Of a DNA stretch of 10,059 bases, positions 1 through 8,051 are shown in pieces. The notes beneath the pieces are model-generated. The model was not told where the DNA came from. It did no database searches and saw nothing but the letters and a program-made list of their open reading frames with translations. Source of the stretch: Dimargaris cristalligena (lineage: Eukaryota > Kickxellomycota > Dimargaritomycetes > Dimargaritales > Dimargaritaceae). Within the stretch, counting starts at the first letter, position 1, and every line of letters begins with the position of its first letter. The translations under genes were made by a program, and so were the position numbers. The stretch spans positions 1 through 10,059 of the forward strand of contig JANBQC010000810.1 in assembly GCA_027576995.1 (NCBI GenBank). Reading direction: 5' to 3'.

Positions 1-76
1 CGAAGTTAAGTAGTTATCAGCCAATTTAGTACTGAGGTGGGTGACCACTTGGGAATAGTTGGTGCTACAACTTTTT
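1..76 (+). rRNA. 5S ribosomal RNA, 3' part (5' end outside window)
   Basis: The first 76 bases match the 3' two-thirds of eukaryotic 5S rRNA. GAAGTTAAG (2-10) corresponds to the loop that overlaps the internal promoter. TTAGTACT (26-33), GGGTGACCAC (39-48), TGGGAAT (50-56) and GGTGCT (61-66) follow in the family order and spacing. The end is set by the run CTTTTT at 71-76, which also serves as the RNA polymerase III terminator. CCAA (21-24) can pair with TTGG (59-62) where many 5S genes use CCTGG and CCAGG, so the helix is kept although its bases differ. GTGG and CCAC (38-41 and 45-48) can close a small hairpin. This argues for a working gene rather than a decayed copy. Roughly the first 40 bases lie to the left of the window, so the A box and the 5' side of helix I cannot be checked. 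A 5S-derived SINE is a less likely alternative. Confidence 0.85.
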
Positions 77-712
77 ATATATTATATTTTTACAATATCA
101 GATTACAGAATGACTGTTGAAATTTTACATTAGTATGGTTTTAACCTCTTAGGTTGTGTTTTTCCTGGGCCCTGTAAACTGTACTACTTTGGCCCTATGG
201 TCATTTAAGCACTACCCTTTTACTATGTAAATTATTATGAAATAACCCCACACATACATACCCAGTTTATTTACAGCTGGGCCAAATTTCTCCCAAATAA
301 AGAAATAAAATAAAATAATATTATACTAGAATATACCTCTTACCAATGGATATCCTCTGTCACATCTAATGGTGTTTAATGATAAATATTCCTATTAGTC
401 GAAATATGTCTAATGAATATCTACGAGGAGAGTTTAGTTGCATTTTTATGCATATATATCCCCTGCATCTATATATGTGGATAATTATTTTATATCTCAG
501 TATTGCACACATCAATTTAGCCGCAATTCATCTGACATCTAGCTCCATTTGAATATATTAGATTGAAAACTGTCACTGTAACCATTGAGCACCATATAGC
601 TACCAATTTCAAATCAGGCAGTTTACAATTCAAAATGTGTTATATCACTAATACAAAGTTTATAATTAGAACTCAAAATGTACGGCCAGATAAAGACCAT
701 TTAGGATAATTT
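77..712. other. AT-rich intergenic DNA
   Basis: This stretch is AT-rich and holds no long open frame on either strand. It lies between the 5S terminator and the poly(A) signal of the secreted-protein gene to the right. The only local structure I see is the A/T-rich simple repeat near 295-322 and a 24-base stretch at 272-295 that resembles one at 7165-7188. Confidence 0.6.
295..322. repeat. AAATA-type simple sequence
   Basis: Short run of imperfect AAATA/AAAATA units in AT-rich intergenic DNA. It is too short and imperfect to be a notable microsatellite. Confidence 0.5.
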
Positions 713-718
713 TTTATT
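713..718 (-). terminator. Poly(A) signal AATAAA for the secreted-protein gene at 876-1436
   Basis: The minus strand reads AATAAA followed by an A run, about 158 bases after the TAG stop of the gene at 876-1436. It is the first canonical AATAAA hexamer I see downstream of that gene. Use of this site is inferred. Confidence 0.45.
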
Positions 719-875
719 GCTAATAACAATAATCTAAACCACGGGGGATCAGGTAATGGGAAAACTCATTAGGTCTATAACAAAGAAAGCTAGTATGCAC
801 TACACTAAGAAAAGGGAGCATGCTGTTGTACCTGCCACTAGTTTCTGGTGCTCGCTCCGGTATTACTGAAACAGC

Positions 876-1436
876 CTATTGGCCGGCACCATTACCACTC
901 TGCCAGGTAAATCCTCTGTTAAAGCGTGGCTGAGGATTGCTTTCCACCGCATTATCAATGACCGGATTTATGACCTCAGATTCCGCCGAATAGTAACTAA
1001 TGGGCGTTTCGGGAATTTTCATTCTATTAGAAGTCAAAGAAAAGCGGGTTGCTTGCCGAGGGCTGGGATTGTTTAGCATTGCCATTGCGAAACTACCTTT
1101 GTTTGAAGGACCAGCAGCAGTATCCTTGGGCGGGTCCCCGAACTCGGTCCCAGCATCCCTGGAGATAGTAGTTGTATCCCAGCCATTTGAGTTGGCCCTA
1201 GAATTCCAACCGGAATTAGCTTTATGCTGATCAGATTTCTCGTCACTTTCAGCCCAAGGGGCATCGATTTCATCTGGACTTAGGTGGGTGTCTACGTTCA
1301 CATCCTTATGGAAAAGGGCGACTTGTAGCTTGTTGTTAAACTGGACCGACTTGGTTGACCCATCTCCCCCATTGCCCATTCCGTTGGCGACGGACAGCAT
1401 TAAGGCAAACAGGACACCCACGCGCATAATTGCCAT
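876..1436 (-). CDS. Small secreted protein of unknown function (186 aa)
   Basis: An uninterrupted frame ends in TAG at 876-878. I place the start at the ATG at 1434-1436. Its context CAACATGG has A at -3 and G at +4, and the protein then opens with a clear signal peptide of about 19 residues (MAIMRVGVLFALMLSVANG), with Ala at -3 and Gly at -1 of the likely cut. The frame is open upstream to another ATG at 1530-1532 that would add 32 residues, also hydrophobic, but that ATG has T at -3 and A at +4. The mature protein of about 167 residues has no cysteine, is hydrophilic and rich in Asn, Ser, Asp and Gly, and is probably largely disordered. It has Trp at 61, 77, 86 and 180, with a small NSGWNS/NSNGWD duplication around 74-87. 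I recognise no family. At 218 codons in the longest form, the open frame is far longer than chance gives here. No intron is evident. A secreted effector-like or cell-wall-associated protein is a guess only. Confidence 0.72.
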   Translation of the reverse strand: MAIMRVGVLFALMLSVANGMGNGGDGSTKSVQFNNKLQVALFHKDVNVDTHLSPDEIDAPWAESDEKSDQHKANSGWNSRANSNGWDTTTISRDAGTEFGDPPKDTAAGPSNKGSFAMAMLNNPSPRQATRFSLTSNRMKIPETPISYYSAESEVINPVIDNAVESNPQPRFNRGFTWQSGNGAGQ

Positions 1437-3888
1437 GTTGAATGGAGCGAAGTAGAGGTGGGATGTTTGGCAGGGTTCGGATAGGGCTAGTAGGTAAATG
1501 GCCAGCAATATGAAAATCGTACAAGATATCAATAAATCGGTATATCACTTGTTCGCAAAAAAATGTAAGGGGATACTAGCTCCGATTTTTTTGGACAAGA
1601 CCATTGGAAATTACCTGAGGCTATAATTGATGACTAAATACGTACGCGGGGTACATACTTGATTACTAAGGATAGACGGAAAACGATGGTTATCATTCTA
1701 GGACACGGCAGCAATGGGTATTTATATATTCATTTGCAGTACGCTCCCATGTTCCCTCTCAACCGACGATTCCCCCACCTACAGCTCTCCACGGCACACT
1801 GCCACACCCATCCCAAATACCTACTATATTATGGCGTAGATTGGCAATAGTGGGAAAAGGCGGAAAATACCTAGGCACGGGACTGGGACATATTACTGCT
1901 GACTGGGGCACTGGCTTAACTCGGGGCCTTCACCGCTTTTCAATCGGCCCTAATGGCCTATGCAAAACAATAAAGTCGTTAGAAGGGAAACCTCTTGGCC
2001 AAAGGGACAGTAGTTTACGGCTAACCACTAGCTGCTTGTGGTGCATATATTGGTTTAGATATAATTAAATGATTTCGATTTCCAGTCCTGCCAACTCTTT
2101 ACCACCTGGTGAGCTCCAAGCCATACAGCAATGAAGTGGCTATATTCTCAATACGAGCCCTATTACTGGGACCGACCGACTGGGTCCCCAGTAAAGGTAT
2201 AATTGATTTGGGACCTAAACCCGAGCCCCTTCTCGCCTATGCCGTTATTCATCATTTTCCCCTTGCCCCCTTTACATTTTCACCCCCCGACTCGGAAAAT
2301 AAATCGGCCGATTGGACCCTACCAATCAGTTCCCTCATTGGAATATTAATAGGCGCCTTGGCGCATTTAATTCTTACATTATACGCTTATTTTGGTACCT
2401 TCCCTTACATATAACATATGCAGCAAATGCTGTTGATAAAACTTTATTCAAATTTAATACTAGGGTCGGTAGAAATGGGGAGGATAGGGCGATGTTTATT
2501 AGTTAGTGCTGTCGGGTACGTAGGCAAGTTCTCAGCATCGACCAACTAAAAGTACACTACCCAAGTACCAGCTTTGACAGCTGTCGTGTTCACCACTCCT
2601 GCTTTTGAAAACCTATTCGCGAGGTTTGGCAAAGGGTGTAGAGTCCAGTGCGAAACAAATTTAATAGACATCCGTGCTAACTAAAATAGAGGGGATAGGC
2701 ACTTGTCGCCCCTCCTAATCTGACCTAATCCATCCGCTCGTACGAGGACCACCCGGCCCTCCCTATTGTTATCTTAGTTATGTAGTTTCCCCTCGGGACC
2801 TCCCTTGGAGTAGTCCCCCGCGTATATATAACTGGGCCCCCGATGGGGACCGGTTAATACCTTAGCTTATTCTGACCCCTTAGTTTACCTTAATAAACCC
2901 TATATACGCTCACCCCCCATACTGACTAGTAAGTGTGCATCGGTGCACGTCCCCTGCATACATAGCGACCCTTGCTTTATTCAGTTAGTATCAGCCCTAC
3001 CTAACGCTAGTAGCCCGCTTGGCCATGCCCAATGCCCCGCCTACCATTAGAAGCCTATCCCCGAGACTCTTGATGGACTAAGAGTGGTTAATTCGGGCAA
3101 CAGCACTTTACCACTATAATAAATAGGTTTCACGTAAATGACTAATAGCTGTCGGTGGGTATGCTGGCATGAATCAGAAAATCACATTAAGAGATTCCAT
3201 TAACTTTCGCGATAGGGGATTAGAACTGGTGAGGATGAATGATATAGAGGAACTCTCCTAACGGTACCTCGTTAGGGGATAAACGCATTGAAATGTTTGT
3301 ACAGCAACCCGCTTACTTCGAATTGGGGCATTGTGTTGGCAAGGATATGGACGATATAGGTATTTTCGAGTGGCTCATTGGGCTACAAGGGCCGAAATTT
3401 TTGACCCCACAGTTCAATTAAGCATAAATTGGAGCGATTATCAGGACTACCCTTTGGAATTTGAGGTGCCCTTCCTCCTCAATTGTCGGCGATAATTTAA
3501 ATGACATGCGCAATATTTTATTGAATACTTGACTGGCTTTCTAAATGACTTAGCCCAATCATCGTTTAACAATAGCTATCAATCCACTACTATTCACAAG
3601 GGTGGCAATATGTGCACTTTAACAACATTGTTGTTTTCTTATAACCCGAACACCCGTGTCTTATCCCAGGTCATTTGCCTTCATTTACCACGCCCAATAA
3701 TCTGGTGAGCCGTGTATCTTCTAGGGGTTTTTATAGCCACTCAGTAGTTCTGAGACCAAAGAAATGGTTCCAGGACAAGCTACTGGGTATGCATTGTCAC
3801 CTGGGCAAGTACACCTGCTATTCCCAATGCAACCAACTCTAATAGAACACTCGAGTAAAACGCGAGGAAACCCCGGCGGAGAAGTAGG
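1437..3888. other. Long intergenic region with no supportable gene
   Basis: About 2.4 kb lies between the start of the secreted-protein gene and the 3' end of the TCAIM-like gene. The longest open frame is 101 codons (2109-2414, plus strand), within what random sequence gives in 10 kb. It and its neighbours show no domain, no signal peptide and no plausible splice partners. I saw no tRNA A/B box pair, no transposon terminal repeat and no transposase or reverse transcriptase motif. Only a few short palindromes stand out, such as CTCGTACGAG near 2737 and the inverted repeat at 3257-3276. The bases just left of 1540 should contain the promoter of the gene at 876-1436, but no strong TATA box is visible. 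Confidence 0.55.
3257..3276. repeat. Short inverted repeat CCTAACG/CGTTAGG
   Basis: Seven-base perfect arms flank a 6-base loop. Three more pairs, one of them G:T, extend the stem outward. It lies alone in gene-free DNA, and a hairpin this small can arise by chance. Confidence 0.35.
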
Positions 3889-3894
3889 TCTATT
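3889..3894 (-). terminator. Poly(A)-like signal AATAGA after the TCAIM-like gene
   Basis: The minus strand reads TTTTAATAGA with AATAGA at 3894-3889, about 12 bases after the TAA stop. AATAGA is a known single-base variant of AATAAA. If used, it would give a very short 3' UTR. Confidence 0.3.
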
Positions 3895-3906
3895 AAAACC
3901 AAGCGC

Positions 3907-5337
3907 TTAACTGGTTATTGGTGGTATGTGAATACTGTAGGTTTCTTCCACCAAATTACTGGTCGGGGTCGCATTCAGTTGACGTCTTTCGGATATAATA
4001 GCGTCGATATTTTTCTGCACGTATGCAATCAATTCTGTTCGGCCAAGTAGCATCCATATCCGGAGGTATATATAATTAATGGAAAAATAGGTTGGACATC
4101 CCAGTTGGTTAGTGCCGGTCAAATATAATGCAGAGTTAATCCACACGGCTGGTCGAAGAGGACCAAAAGGCAGTTAATTAGGGATATTAGGCGAATAGGG
4201 TATTGGGCAGGCTTAGTGGTATAGGGGCCCCTTGTACTTACGTGAAGGGCTGAACCTGCGAGACAGGCAGAGGAACCCAGGGGGCTGCCGCTCAAACGCA
4301 GTAGATACCATAATGGGGATGTCCCACCACCGGTCAAATTGGAGTTCCTTTTGATACCGCCCAATAACCCGATCCAAGCGCCGCAGGAGTCTAGGGTGAT
4401 CGGCCAGGGCTATACCCTGAACAAAAAAGACCCGCCGGGGATCTAAAATAGTGGGTGGATGCAGCTGTTGATGATGGCTATGATGCTGGGATGGAGGAGG
4501 GGACGGCCGCCACTCTGGCAATTCGGCGTCCCGAAGGCCCCTTTGGAACTGTTCCCGCATTTGGTAAAGGGACGTGGACTGGGCTGATACTTGACGGCCC
4601 TGGTGGGATTTTAGAGAGGCAGGCCCGCCTAATCCGGAAGGATCGTGTTTGCCACGGGGGCTCTGGAGACGTTCCTGCCAGGCCTGGCGAAGAGGGACTA
4701 TGGTCGCCAAAAGTTCAGTCGACCCGTCTACTCCGGTATTTTGGCAAAGTCGAATAAATTGTTCCGCCACGGTATACCAATAGTAACCCGCCAAAGTCTT
4801 GGTTGGAATAGGTTCGGGATGATGGGAAAGCAGACTATGCCTACTATCATCATCGGTCGACCGGGATTGGGCCAACTGGGCCAACACACTCGGGGTGGGC
4901 CCAAAGACCTGCTCAATCTTGTCGGGGCCCGGTGGGGATCGGGTGGGGCCGGCGGATAGGATACCGGTTGGCGGGTCGTCTCTGGGAAGGGTTCGACGGA
5001 AAAATGAAACTCGAATAGACGGTGTTGCTAGGGTATCTCCCCAAGCCAGAGCGTGGTGGGCTAGACATTCCAGAGGAGTCCGGGCCCCCGATGGAGACGT
5101 TGATAATGACGCCGGTTTTGAAGAACGGGCCTCGGACTCAGGGTCGCTCTGTTTGCGCGGTGCAGCGCGGTAGCCGGGAGGGTCGGTGGCTAGAACCGGC
5201 TCGAGGAGAGCGTGGAGAGTTTGGAGGGATTCCTGATTGAGGTCTTTGCGCTGGGGGTGGGCCTGGAAGAAATCGGGATGGCAATGCAGTAGGAACTGAT
5301 TAAGTTGGCGGCGCACGGTGCGAGAGGTGACTTCCAT
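3907..5337 (-). CDS. TCAIM-like mitochondrial protein (DUF4460/DUF4461), two exons
   Basis: Exons are 5337-4242 and 4034-3907, giving 407 residues ending in TAA. The start has a strong context (AAACCATGG). I recognise the family of T-cell activation inhibitor, mitochondrial (TCAIM), whose molecular role is poorly known; animal members are mitochondrial. Residues 12-50 form the DUF4460 start, a J-domain-like helix with HPD at 20-22 (LLHCHPDFF) and then an Asn/Leu-rich helix. Residues 85-120 contain VSFFRR. Residues 120-295 are a Pro/Ser/Gln-rich, probably flexible linker. Residues about 299-385 are the DUF4461-type end: FFVQGI (304-309), a helix rich in Arg and Leu, WWDIP (337-341), FLCLSRRFSPS and then QLIAYVQKNI. 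Unspliced, the frame would run into the intron and stop at 4213 with an unrelated tail. Splicing restores the helix that follows FSPS in this family. The presequence is very short or absent. At 407 residues it is shorter than animal TCAIM. It is divergently transcribed from SPC3, with 574 bp between the starts. Confidence 0.8.
4035..4241 (-). other. Spliceosomal intron of the TCAIM-like gene (207 bp)
   Basis: On the minus strand the donor is CAC/GTAAGT at 4242/4241 and the acceptor is GAACAG/AATTG at 4035/4034. A good branch site, CACTAACC, has CTAAC at 4112-4108, and no AG occurs between it and the chosen acceptor. The intron interrupts a codon after its first base, and C plus AA gives Gln 366. 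The frame is restored and the family's last helix continues. The next CAG, 15 bases on, would delete five residues in frame and is a weaker alternative. Confidence 0.82.
4924..4948 (+). other. G-quadruplex-type motif on the template strand of the TCAIM-like gene
   Basis: Four G runs (4924-4927, 4934-4937, 4941-4943, 4945-4948) are separated by 6, 3 and 1 bases, which fits the usual G3+N1-7 pattern. In the mRNA this is a C-rich stretch encoding part of the Pro-rich linker, so codon choice alone could explain it. Confidence 0.4.
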
Positions 5338-5911
5338 GGTTTGGCGAGGGGGTTGCCTGGGTAATTGACCGCCAATTAAGTAATAGGGGGCCGTGGTGAG
5401 AGGGAATCAAAAGCCACTTTTAATAATGAGAAGGACCTGGGCAATAGTAGCAGGGGTGCGTAGAGGGAAGTAGGAGAGTACAAATAGGCTAGTTGGTTAC
5501 TTGCAGGCCCAATTCGCATTTGTGCAGTCAAAGGGGGGCCACCGTACATTTGTAGAAAGCACCGTTTAACGCTGAGCTCTACGGGCGGGAAAAGCATAGG
5601 CATAAATCTATTGAGGAACAAAGAGCCGTGGGTGAATTTATGGAAGATTATGGCTGAGTGTCGGTGTTGGCACCCTGGAGTTGGTCCCTTTTACTTTGGG
5701 CAGTGTGTATAGCCCACAAGTTGACTTATCTCATCTCTCCACCTTGGCCTCATTTAGACTTAGCCCCCCGGCCCCTTTAGACTGGAGCTCCCTCCCCTCT
5801 TCTTCATCCCACTCCGCCTCTTTTCTCTTGCTCGGCATTTTCCCGCCCTTCTCTCTACCCTTCTCGGCTTTATTGTAACTAACCCACACATCTCCTCCAT
5901 ATACCCCCGCC
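5338..5911. promoter_or_regulatory. Divergent promoter between the TCAIM-like gene and SPC3
   Basis: The 574 bp between two opposed ATGs must carry the start regions of both genes. The SPC3 side (about 5730-5890) is strongly pyrimidine-rich, as is common just upstream of fungal coding regions and in short 5' UTRs. I see no convincing TATA box on either side, which would suit housekeeping genes. A CCAATT at 5371-5376 lies close to the TCAIM-like start. Exact start points cannot be read from the sequence. An 81-codon minus-strand frame here (5376-5621) has no recognisable features and I do not call it a gene. Confidence 0.5.
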
Positions 5912-6670
5912 ATGTACAACCATTTGCAGCGGCTCAATGCCGTATTCACGTTTGCCCTGACCGTCGCCTTTACCCTAGCCTTCACCGTCGCGTACACGTC
6001 CCTCTGGATCCCCAATTCGGCCCAGGCCGACGTCACCCTCAAGGCCATCAAGGTCCGCAAGGGGGCCTCCGTCTACGATGGCTACGACCCCCAGGCCCGC
6101 CGCGCCCATTACGCCAGCCTGGCCTTTGACATTGAGGCCGATGTGGCCAGTCTGTTCCACTGGAACGCCAAACAGGTGTTTATGATGATTGTGGCCGAAT
6201 ACACCACCCCCACCAACTCGGTCAATAAGGTCGTGCTGTGGGATAGCATCATCCAGAGTCCCGAGGACGCCCAGTTCCACCTCAAAAAATACCGCAACAA
6301 GTATTTGTTCCGGGATTACGACGAGGTTTTCGGGTAAGTTGAGCCACGGCTACGGGGGCCGCTGTATGGATCTATGTATCTATATATAGGCAATAGTCAC
6401 GCCGGATTACGGACGAGTAGACGTATATCTGGTCCGACTGGTTTGTGCTTCGACACTCTCCTATAATAACCCGCCCTTGGTTAACTAATCGGTATGCTAA
6501 GCCTACTATTAATGCTGTATTCTACCCGACTTGCTTCTGCCCTCTATAGAGCCACCGAGGCTAACCTCACCGTTTATTGGGATGTCACTCCCTACATCGG
6601 TTTCCTCAACATGGACCGGTACGCCAAAACCTCCCAGGTCATCACCATCCCCAAGGTCACCTATAAATAA
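5912..6670 (+). CDS. SPC3: Signal peptidase complex subunit 3 (SPC22/23), two exons
   Basis: Exons are 5912-6333 and 6550-6670, giving 180 residues, the usual size for this family (about 180-184). SPC3 is a non-catalytic subunit of the ER signal peptidase complex, which removes signal peptides from proteins entering the secretory pathway; it is essential in yeast. The protein has a short cytosolic N-terminus, one membrane segment at about residues 10-32, and a lumenal domain. Family marks include LAFDIEADV (70-78), LFHWNAKQVF (81-90), VAEY (94-97), VNKVVLWD (104-111) and, in exon 2, ANLTVYWDVTP. The N-L-T at 146-148 is an N-glycosylation sequon at the place where animal SPC3 is glycosylated. 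The start has GCC before ATG with G at -3 and directly precedes the expected N-terminus. Without splicing, the frame would end at 6337 and lose the last strands of the domain. The exons are GC-rich with many C-ending codons, unlike the flanks. Confidence 0.95.
6334..6549 (+). other. Spliceosomal intron of SPC3 (216 bp)
   Basis: The donor is GG/GTAAGT at 6334-6339 and the acceptor is CTATAG/AGCC at 6547-6549, preceded by a pyrimidine-rich stretch. A fungal-type branch site TAACTAAT lies at 6482-6489, and a TGCTAAG follows at 6495. The intron splits a Gly codon after two bases (GG plus A). Using the next AG, two bases on, would break the frame. The exon 2 translation matches the conserved C-terminus of the family, which confirms the junction. 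Confidence 0.92.
6662..6667 (+). terminator. Possible poly(A) signal TATAAA overlapping the end of SPC3
   Basis: The last two codons and the stop read TATAAATAA. TATAAA is a known weak variant of AATAAA. No canonical AATAAA appears in the next 200 bases. Whether this variant is used is unknown. Confidence 0.25.
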
Positions 6671-8045
6671 GTTCGGTGGGATCTGTATAGCGCCCGTTAT
6701 CCGACCGGTTCTTTTCCATTACTTGTGCACTACACAGGGGCTTGATGCTCCTCCTACTTTTCTACCGCCATGACATTTCAGGCACATATCCCCACATCAC
6801 GAATGTCGCATTTTCTTCGATATCGGAATCCCAATAGAAATACTTTACCTTAGGACTGAAATTGGCATGTTGCTGCCCTTGTAATAAGTATATACATAAT
6901 CTATGGGTGATTGCTACCGTCGGTATTTTATTCCAATAATTGCATAGGGGTATTCCTGCTGCTCCAGTCCCCTTAGTGTTGTTTGCTTTAACAGTGCCTA
7001 ATACACTGTTAATTTGAACGATGGACTATCCAACGATATAAACATATATATGGGAGAGGTTCAACCAGGCTGTATAACGAATACCCCATTGGATGAGGAA
7101 ACTACTACTGGCTGAAAATGGTTTGCCCACTCATTTTCTCGTGCAGTTATCATTTAAATCCCAATACAGCTGGGCCGAATATCGCCCATATGATGGCTGG
7201 CCACTCTAATTCTAAAGTTGATAACATCAGAATAGCAGTTGGCTGTTCCATCCTTCGAATAGTATTTTAGACATGAACTTTTTCATTTGACCCACTGCCT
7301 AGCAGCCTACACAACAGGTGTGGTGGACAGGGGTGCCATTAAATACTACCTCTTCCTTACCAGCCACTAGGAATAGCCACGGTCCATAGGTATAGTATAC
7401 TTCTGTATAGTCGTACAGTGCTGTATGTGTATCTTGCTATGCCATGTAGCCGTTACTCTTCCCAAAACCCATATTTACTCGATAACAACCTTAGCACCAT
7501 TCCTACTAATTTATTTGCAACCACTTCTTTGGCCAATTCCTCAGGCCTTTCCCTTGCTCTCACCTTCTTACTGCAATCAAATCTAGTTAAATAGCTGGTA
7601 TTAAAATGACCTACACAACCAGATATTGGCTTTCAACAGCCCATACTATTTCCTAGGCACCAACCGGGGGTTAATTCCTATTCTTTATAGATTCTGCTCA
7701 ACTGTACTCGCGATATTTGGCGTACTGGATTGAGCTGTACATGCAGTTAAAACCATACATAATCCATGATTACCTCCCTCAACCAAGGTCGTACATTGGC
7801 CATAGACTATTCTCGCTCACTGCTATTTGAGATAAAAAACCACTGCGTTCCGTAGACTATTTCACATGGGGGATTAATATACATTATCGCAGCCCGTCTT
7901 TTACACAACAGTGTTATTTATTTGAGAAATACGACAAATGGGGCCGGCCAAGCAGCTATTAGGGAACATGAAGAAGTCAAAGAAGCAACCATGGATGGTG
8001 ATATTTAAACAGAGGGGCCTCTTAGCCCAAACAGCCCAATATACA
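6671..8045. other. Intergenic region, no convincing gene
   Basis: About 1.4 kb lies between the 3' ends of SPC3 and the second secreted-protein gene, which are convergent. No ATG-started frame of useful length is present. The best candidate exon is a minus-strand frame open from 7632 to a TAA at 7453-7455. It contains an acceptor-like GCAG at 7574-7571 preceded by TTAACTAG, and 38 charged and aliphatic codons follow. An open run of this length is common by chance and no donor partner is obvious, so I do not call a gene. One 9-base inverted repeat lies at 6988-7012. Confidence 0.5.
6988..7012. repeat. Inverted repeat TTAACAGTG/CACTGTTAA
   Basis: Perfect 9-base arms flank a 7-base loop, about 320 bp after SPC3 in gene-free DNA. 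It has no T run after it and no neighbouring gene that it clearly serves. It could form a small hairpin or bind a dimeric protein, but chance is not excluded. Confidence 0.4.
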
Positions 8046-8051
8046 TTTATT
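8046..8051 (-). terminator. Poly(A) signal AATAAA overlapping the stop codon of the gene at 8047-8667
   Basis: The minus strand reads CAATAAATG. The Gln codon CAA and the stop TAA together form AATAAA. If this hexamer is used, cleavage would fall 10-30 bases later and the 3' UTR would be extremely short. Confidence 0.45.

Noticed and set aside
2109..2414. 101-codon plus-strand open frame with a hydrophobic end
   Set aside because: Several open runs of about this length are expected by chance in 10 kb over six frames. There is no signal peptide, domain or splice context, and the composition is like the surrounding intergenic DNA.
3228..3420. Plus-strand open run of about 57 codons around 3250-3420, ending in TAA
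   Set aside because: It reads like plausible protein, but runs of this length occur dozens of times by chance in a window this size. No splice partner or homology was recognised.
4455..5240. Several plus-strand open frames of 72-104 codons across the TCAIM-like gene
   Set aside because: They are antisense shadows of a GC-rich coding exon. The minus-strand frame carries the recognisable domains.
5376..5621. 81-codon minus-strand frame in the divergent promoter
   Set aside because: No recognisable features. It sits where both promoters must be, and its start and end do not suit an upstream exon of the TCAIM-like gene.
5731..6060. 109-codon minus-strand frame over the start of SPC3
   Set aside because: It is antisense to the SPC3 leader and membrane segment, and its Lys/Glu/Gly-rich end simply mirrors the pyrimidine-rich leader.
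7453..7632. Minus-strand possible exon with an acceptor-like CAG and branch-like TTAACTAG
   Set aside because: The open length is within chance expectation, no donor-bearing upstream exon could be found, and the peptide matches no family I know.
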